Of a DNA stretch of 64,000 nucleotides, positions 60,638 through 64,000 are shown one piece after another. The stretch spans positions 46,403 through 110,402 of the forward strand of contig NZ_JBBECH010000041.1 of NCBI RefSeq assembly GCF_040881935.1. Reading direction: 5' to 3'. The notes under the pieces were generated by a model. The model was given only the letters and a program-made list of their open reading frames with translations, made no database searches and was not told the DNA's origin. Made by a program: the position numbers and the translations under genes. The DNA is from Saccharospirillum sp040881935 (GTDB taxonomy: Bacteria > Pseudomonadota > Gammaproteobacteria > Pseudomonadales > Natronospirillaceae). Each line of letters starts with the position of its first letter. The first letter of the stretch is position 1.

Positions 60638-62860
60638 ATGACCGCGAATCGAACAGAGACCGCCGGAAAATGCCCGGTGATGCACGGCTCACGCGCCCAA
60701 ATGAGTGCTGGCACCGCGAACCAGGATTGGTGGCCAAACCAGCTGAACCTGGCCATTCTGCATCAGCATGCTCCAAAGTCGAACCCGCTGGGGGAAGATT
60801 TCAACTACGCAGAAGCCTTCAAAACGCTGGATTTGCCAACGGTCAAGAAAGACATTGAAGCCCTGCTGAAAGACTCGCAGGAATGGTGGCCAGCCGACTA
60901 CGGTCACTATGGTCCGTTCATGATCCGGATGGCCTGGCACAGTGCAGGCACCTACCGGACCGGCGACGGCCGTGGCGGGGCGGGCACCGGCAACCAGCGG
61001 TTTGCCCCGCTTAACAGCTGGCCAGATAACGGCAACCTCGACAAAGCCCGCCGCTTGTTGTGGCCGGTAAAACAGAAGTACGGGAGCAAGCTATCCTGGG
61101 CTGACCTCTACATCCTGACGGGCAACGTTGCCCTGGAATCCATGGGTTTCAAAACCTTTGGTTTCGCCGGTGGCCGGGCCGACATTTTCCAGCCGGAAGA
61201 AGACATCTACTGGGGCGCCGAGAAAGAATGGCTAGCCTCCAGTGACAAGCCGAACAGCCGCTATTCCGGTGACCGTGACCTGGAAAACCCGCTTGCCGCT
61301 GTGCAAATGGGCCTGATCTACGTCAACCCGGAAGGTCCGGACGGCAACCCCGATCCGCTGGCGTCAGCACGAGACATTCGTGAAACATTCGCCCGCATGG
61401 CGATGAACGACTATGAAACTGCGGCCCTAACCGCTGGTGGTCACACCTTCGGCAAAACTCACGGTGCGGGTGACCCGGACAAAGTAGGCCCCGAACCCGA
61501 AGCGGCGCCGATCGAAAACATGGGCTTCGGCTGGATCAACAGCCACGGTAAAGGCAAAGGCCGCGACACCACCACCAGCGGTCTGGAAGGCGCCTGGACA
61601 CCCACCCCCACCCAATGGGACATGAGCTACTTCGATGTTCTGTTCGGTTACGAGTGGGAGCTGACCAAGAGCCCGGCCGGCGCTCAGCAGTGGGCTCCGA
61701 AAGGCCTGAAAGACAGCGACAAGGCACCGGACCCTGAAGATCCGTCCACCAAGGTTGGCATCATGATGTCGACCGCCGACATGGCCATGCGAGAGGATCC
61801 GGAATACAGGAAGATCTGCCAGCACTTCCACAAAAATCCGGAAGAGTTTGCCGACGCTTTCGCCCGCGCCTGGTTCAAGTTGACCCACCGCGATATGGGC
61901 CCGAAAACCCGTTACCTTGGCCCGGAAGTCCCGGCTGAAGACCTGATATGGCAAGACCCGGTGCCGGCGGTCGATCATGAACTGGTCAACACCAGTGACA
62001 TTGCCGACCTGAAAGGCAAGATTCTGGCAACCGGTCTGTCGGTCTCAGAACTGGTCTACACCGCCTGGTCTTCAGCATCAACTTTCCGCGGGTCCGACAT
62101 GCGCGGTGGTGCTAACGGTGCCCGCATTCGTCTTGCCCCCCAGAAGGACTGGGAGGTAAACCAGCCCGATCAACTGGGCAAGGTATTGTCGGCGCTGGAA
62201 GGCGTTCAAAGAGCCTTTAACGAAGCCCAGTCGGGCAACAAAAAAGTGTCTCAGGCTGATCTGATCGTGCTCGGTGGTGTCGCTGCCGTCGAAAAAGCAG
62301 CGAAAGACGCTGGCCACAACGTTGACGTGCCGTTCGCTCCGGGCCGCACCGACGCAACCGATGACCAGACCGACGCCGAAGCCTTCGACTGGCTGAAACC
62401 TGAAGCCGATGGTTTCCGCAATTACCGTCGCACAGCCTTCACCGTCTCTGACGAGGAAATGCTGATCGACAAAGCCCAGTTGCTGGGACTGAGTGCACCG
62501 GAAATGACCGTGCTGGTCGGTGGCATGCGCGTGTTGAATGCCAACCATAAGCAAGCCAAGCACGGCGTGCTGACCAAAACACCGGGCAAGCTCACCAACG
62601 ACTTCTTCGTGAACCTGACCGACCCTAACACCGAGTGGAAGCCGGTAACGTCTGAAGCCGATGTGTTTGAAGGCAAGGATCGCAAGAGCGGTGACGTTAA
62701 GTGGACCGGTACCCGTGTAGACCTGATCTTTGGCTCCAACTCCCAGTTGCGCGCCATTGCCGAAGTCTATGCCCAGAGCGATGCGAAAGAGAAGTTCGTG
62801 AAAGACTTCGCCGCCGCCTGGACCAAGGTGATGAACGCCGACCGGTTCGATCTGGCGTAA
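60638..62860 (+). CDS. katG: Catalase-peroxidase
   Basis: Haem enzyme with catalase and peroxidase activity, 740 aa and normal in length. The distal site RMAWHSAGTYRTGDGRGG (residues about 90-110) holds the Arg, Trp and His. The Tyr and Met of the Met-Tyr-Trp adduct are visible as GLIYVNPEGPDG and RMAMNDYETAAL. The proximal histidine is in TAGGHTFGKTHGAGDPDK. The C-terminal duplicated half is complete (ending VMNADRFDLA). It probably responds to oxyR, encoded 35 kb away. A strong terminator follows. Confidence 0.97.
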   Translation: MTANRTETAGKCPVMHGSRAQMSAGTANQDWWPNQLNLAILHQHAPKSNPLGEDFNYAEAFKTLDLPTVKKDIEALLKDSQEWWPADYGHYGPFMIRMAWHSAGTYRTGDGRGGAGTGNQRFAPLNSWPDNGNLDKARRLLWPVKQKYGSKLSWADLYILTGNVALESMGFKTFGFAGGRADIFQPEEDIYWGAEKEWLASSDKPNSRYSGDRDLENPLAAVQMGLIYVNPEGPDGNPDPLASARDIRETFARMAMNDYETAALTAGGHTFGKTHGAGDPDKVGPEPEAAPIENMGFGWINSHGKGKGRDTTTSGLEGAWTPTPTQWDMSYFDVLFGYEWELTKSPAGAQQWAPKGLKDSDKAPDPEDPSTKVGIMMSTADMAMREDPEYRKICQHFHKNPEEFADAFARAWFKLTHRDMGPKTRYLGPEVPAEDLIWQDPVPAVDHELVNTSDIADLKGKILATGLSVSELVYTAWSSASTFRGSDMRGGANGARIRLAPQKDWEVNQPDQLGKVLSALEGVQRAFNEAQSGNKKVSQADLIVLGGVAAVEKAAKDAGHNVDVPFAPGRTDATDDQTDAEAFDWLKPEADGFRNYRRTAFTVSDEEMLIDKAQLLGLSAPEMTVLVGGMRVLNANHKQAKHGVLTKTPGKLTNDFFVNLTDPNTEWKPVTSEADVFEGKDRKSGDVKWTGTRVDLIFGSNSQLRAIAEVYAQSDAKEKFVKDFAAAWTKVMNADRFDLA

Positions 62861-62882
62861 CAAGCACTGAACGGTTGAAACC

Positions 62883-62918
62883 AAGGCCGGATGCCCAACA
62901 GGGCATCCGGCCTTTTTT
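62883..62918 (+). terminator. Rho-independent terminator of katG
   Basis: A 14-bp stem (AAGGCCGGATGCCC and its complement) with an AACA loop and a T-run, 23 bp after the katG stop. Bidirectional in shape. Confidence 0.93.
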
Positions 62919-62972
62919 ATTGGTGAATGCTTTTCCAGCACCCAAGCGCACTCCGGTCCAACTTCACCACAC

Positions 62973-63053
62973 CGTAGGAGCGCAGTCCCCTGCGCGACAG
63001 GAAGCAAACCAACCACAGAACACTACCCCTGTTTACCCTGAGCCCTTCGAAGG
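62973..63053. repeat. Two short intergenic repeat-like elements after katG
   Basis: GTAGGAGCGCAGTCCCCTGC (62974 on) forms a small hairpin and resembles REP-type elements of Pseudomonas relatives. CCCTGAGCCCTTCGAAGG (63036-63053) resembles the widespread CCCTGAGCCTGTCGAAGG dispersed repeat. Only one copy of each is in the window, so the assignment rests on resemblance. The rest of the 552-bp gap to the next gene (62861-63412) shows no gene. Confidence 0.5.
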
Positions 63054-63412
63054 CCCTTGGGGAGCAAACAAAACCGCTGAACCCAATTCATCGCCTTAAA
63101 CACGGCCCCAACCGCCACCGACTTTCGCCCGGGCTTGCAGGGGCTTCCTGCCCCCAAGCCCTACCGCAGGCATCCCTGCCAGCTGCGAAACCCGGTACCG
63201 GCTGGGGCCTTCTCAATGTGGTTGCTTTTAGCAGCGCGGACGCTAGTTATTCCAGATTTGGCATACGGGGTCCAATAGGATGAAAAATACTACACGCCCT
63301 GTACTACTGGGTTTCTAGAAAGTGGTGTGCTAAGTTGATGTAACAGCTTGCCGGAATAAGGGGCGAGGTATGCTACGAAGAGTACTGTTAAAGAGATGAG
63401 CACTAGGACTTT

Positions 63413-63913
63413 ATGGATATCGAATACTCGGAAAATGGCTTATTCGGACTGACAGCATCTGACATCCATGAAGAAGCTGTTCGACTTTACGATGCTTTTT
63501 TCGAACATCAAACCCCACTCAAAGCTTTCAGATTGGCAATAGTGCTTTACCATCTACTTGAATGGATTGAGTCTGAGAATAAGCCACCTGAAAACAACCT
63601 CAGTAAGCTATCAAAAGAACTTCAGGAAAGTACTCAGTTTCAAGTGCTTCGTAGCTTGGCGAATAATTCAAAGCACCACACTCTAAAAAAGAGCTCTTCA
63701 TATGAAAAAGGGATTATCATTGGTTTTCAAGCAGGCCGCAGTGTGGGCGGTGAATGTGTGGGACAACCGAATCTTGCTGTGAATTTTCAAGGTCAAGAAG
63801 TTTGGCTTCGGGAAGTATTCGGGTGGATACTTAAGAAATACACCTATTACTTCAACTCTGTTGGGATGTATGAGGCTGTACAAATCGCGGTGCGTGACGG
63901 CGAAAACCTTTAA
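63413..63913 (+). CDS. Orphan protein of unknown function (166 aa)
   Basis: An AT-rich gene, clearly lower in GC than its surroundings, suggesting recent acquisition. The product (MDIEYSENGLFGLTASDIHE, later LLEWIESENKPPENNLSKLS and SLANNSKHHTLKKSSSYEK) is mostly helical at the N-terminus and strand-rich later. The LEWxxE/LANNSKHH pattern with scattered histidines resembles HEPN-like or phage-abortive proteins only loosely, so no function is claimed. Low-confidence start; no terminator was identified before the window end. Confidence 0.6.
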   Translation: MDIEYSENGLFGLTASDIHEEAVRLYDAFFEHQTPLKAFRLAIVLYHLLEWIESENKPPENNLSKLSKELQESTQFQVLRSLANNSKHHTLKKSSSYEKGIIIGFQAGRSVGGECVGQPNLAVNFQGQEVWLREVFGWILKKYTYYFNSVGMYEAVQIAVRDGENL

Positions 63914-64000
63914 CCAATGCATCAACCGGATTAACGTAACCATTAGGGTCAGAGTCACTGATATTAAACACCGATCAATGACCTATGATCCCAGTGTTAA

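Noticed and set aside
62078..63016. 312-codon open frame on the minus strand opposite the katG 3' end
   Set aside because: It is antisense to the conserved catalase-peroxidase C-terminal domain and runs through the katG terminator; no protein motif.
60286..63025. Similar short strings (AACCAACC-CAGAA type) on both sides of katG as possible direct repeats
   Set aside because: The similarity is short and interrupted, too weak to support an insertion.
1..64000. tRNA, rRNA and CRISPR arrays
   Set aside because: No cloverleaf-like cluster, rRNA-like segment or regularly spaced repeat array was recognised by eye; a tRNAscan or CRISPR search would settle this.

Overview
The window looks like a chromosome segment of a gammaproteobacterium, probably a marine or halotolerant relative of the Oceanospirillales/Pseudomonas lineages. 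The evidence is the gene set and order: oxyR overlapping recG, polA divergent from a ThrB-type homoserine kinase, ppnN, a trpGDC operon, betC with its LysR regulator, deaD and katG. Genus-level placement is not possible from the sequence alone. No rRNA, tRNA or CRISPR array was recognised.

Layout. (1) 1-12.4 kb is an acyl-CoA catabolic block: a TAXI-type TRAP binding protein (cut by the window start), two overlapping acyl-CoA dehydrogenases, a family III CoA transferase, a MaoC hydratase, a 54-codon gene, an AbrB-like membrane protein, etfBA, an alpha/beta hydrolase and a tripartite tricarboxylate transporter (tctABC). A shared 11-bp motif lies in the intergenic regions at both ends of the block, suggesting common control. 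The block ends at a 20-bp inverted repeat, an IS1380-like transposase remnant and a decayed chemoreceptor gene (12.3-14.2 kb). (2) 14.2-31.5 kb holds a sugar-type binding protein, pxpABC (5-oxoproline breakdown), polA with an apparently disarmed proofreading site, thrB, ppnN, a sugar-nucleotide-type reductase, oxyR-recG, and choline-sulfate genes (choX, betC, LysR regulator). (3) 31.7-36.5 kb holds deaD, a small membrane protein and trpCDG. (4) 36.5-58.6 kb is a defence-type island bounded by imperfect 41-bp direct repeats. (5) 58.6-64 kb holds a CLCA_X-type metallopeptidase homologue, an acyltransferase, katG and an AT-rich orphan gene.

The island is the most interesting part. It has a Fic-fold protein with an N-terminal HTH and a mutated catalytic motif behind a perfect palindromic operator. 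Next is a wrecked WYL/HTH regulator, and then about 20 kb of same-strand genes joined almost throughout by start/stop overlaps. In order these are a DUF1998-containing DEAD/DEAH helicase (1764 aa), an SNF2-type helicase (924 aa), an Eco57I-like adenine methylase (1512 aa), a Rad50-like ATPase with a CPxC zinc hook, a 73-codon ORF, an OLD/DUF3696-type AAA ATPase, a PIN-like putative nuclease, an RNA-ligase-family nucleotidyltransferase, an HNH endonuclease, an internally deleted DUF262 gene and a 404-aa protein of unknown function. The helicase/helicase/methylase core resembles class 1 DISARM and helicase-methylase-ATPase systems. I know of no described system that also carries the zinc-hook ATPase, ATPase-PIN pair, RNA ligase and HNH.

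All functional assignments come from reading motifs in the translated sequence. No database search was run.
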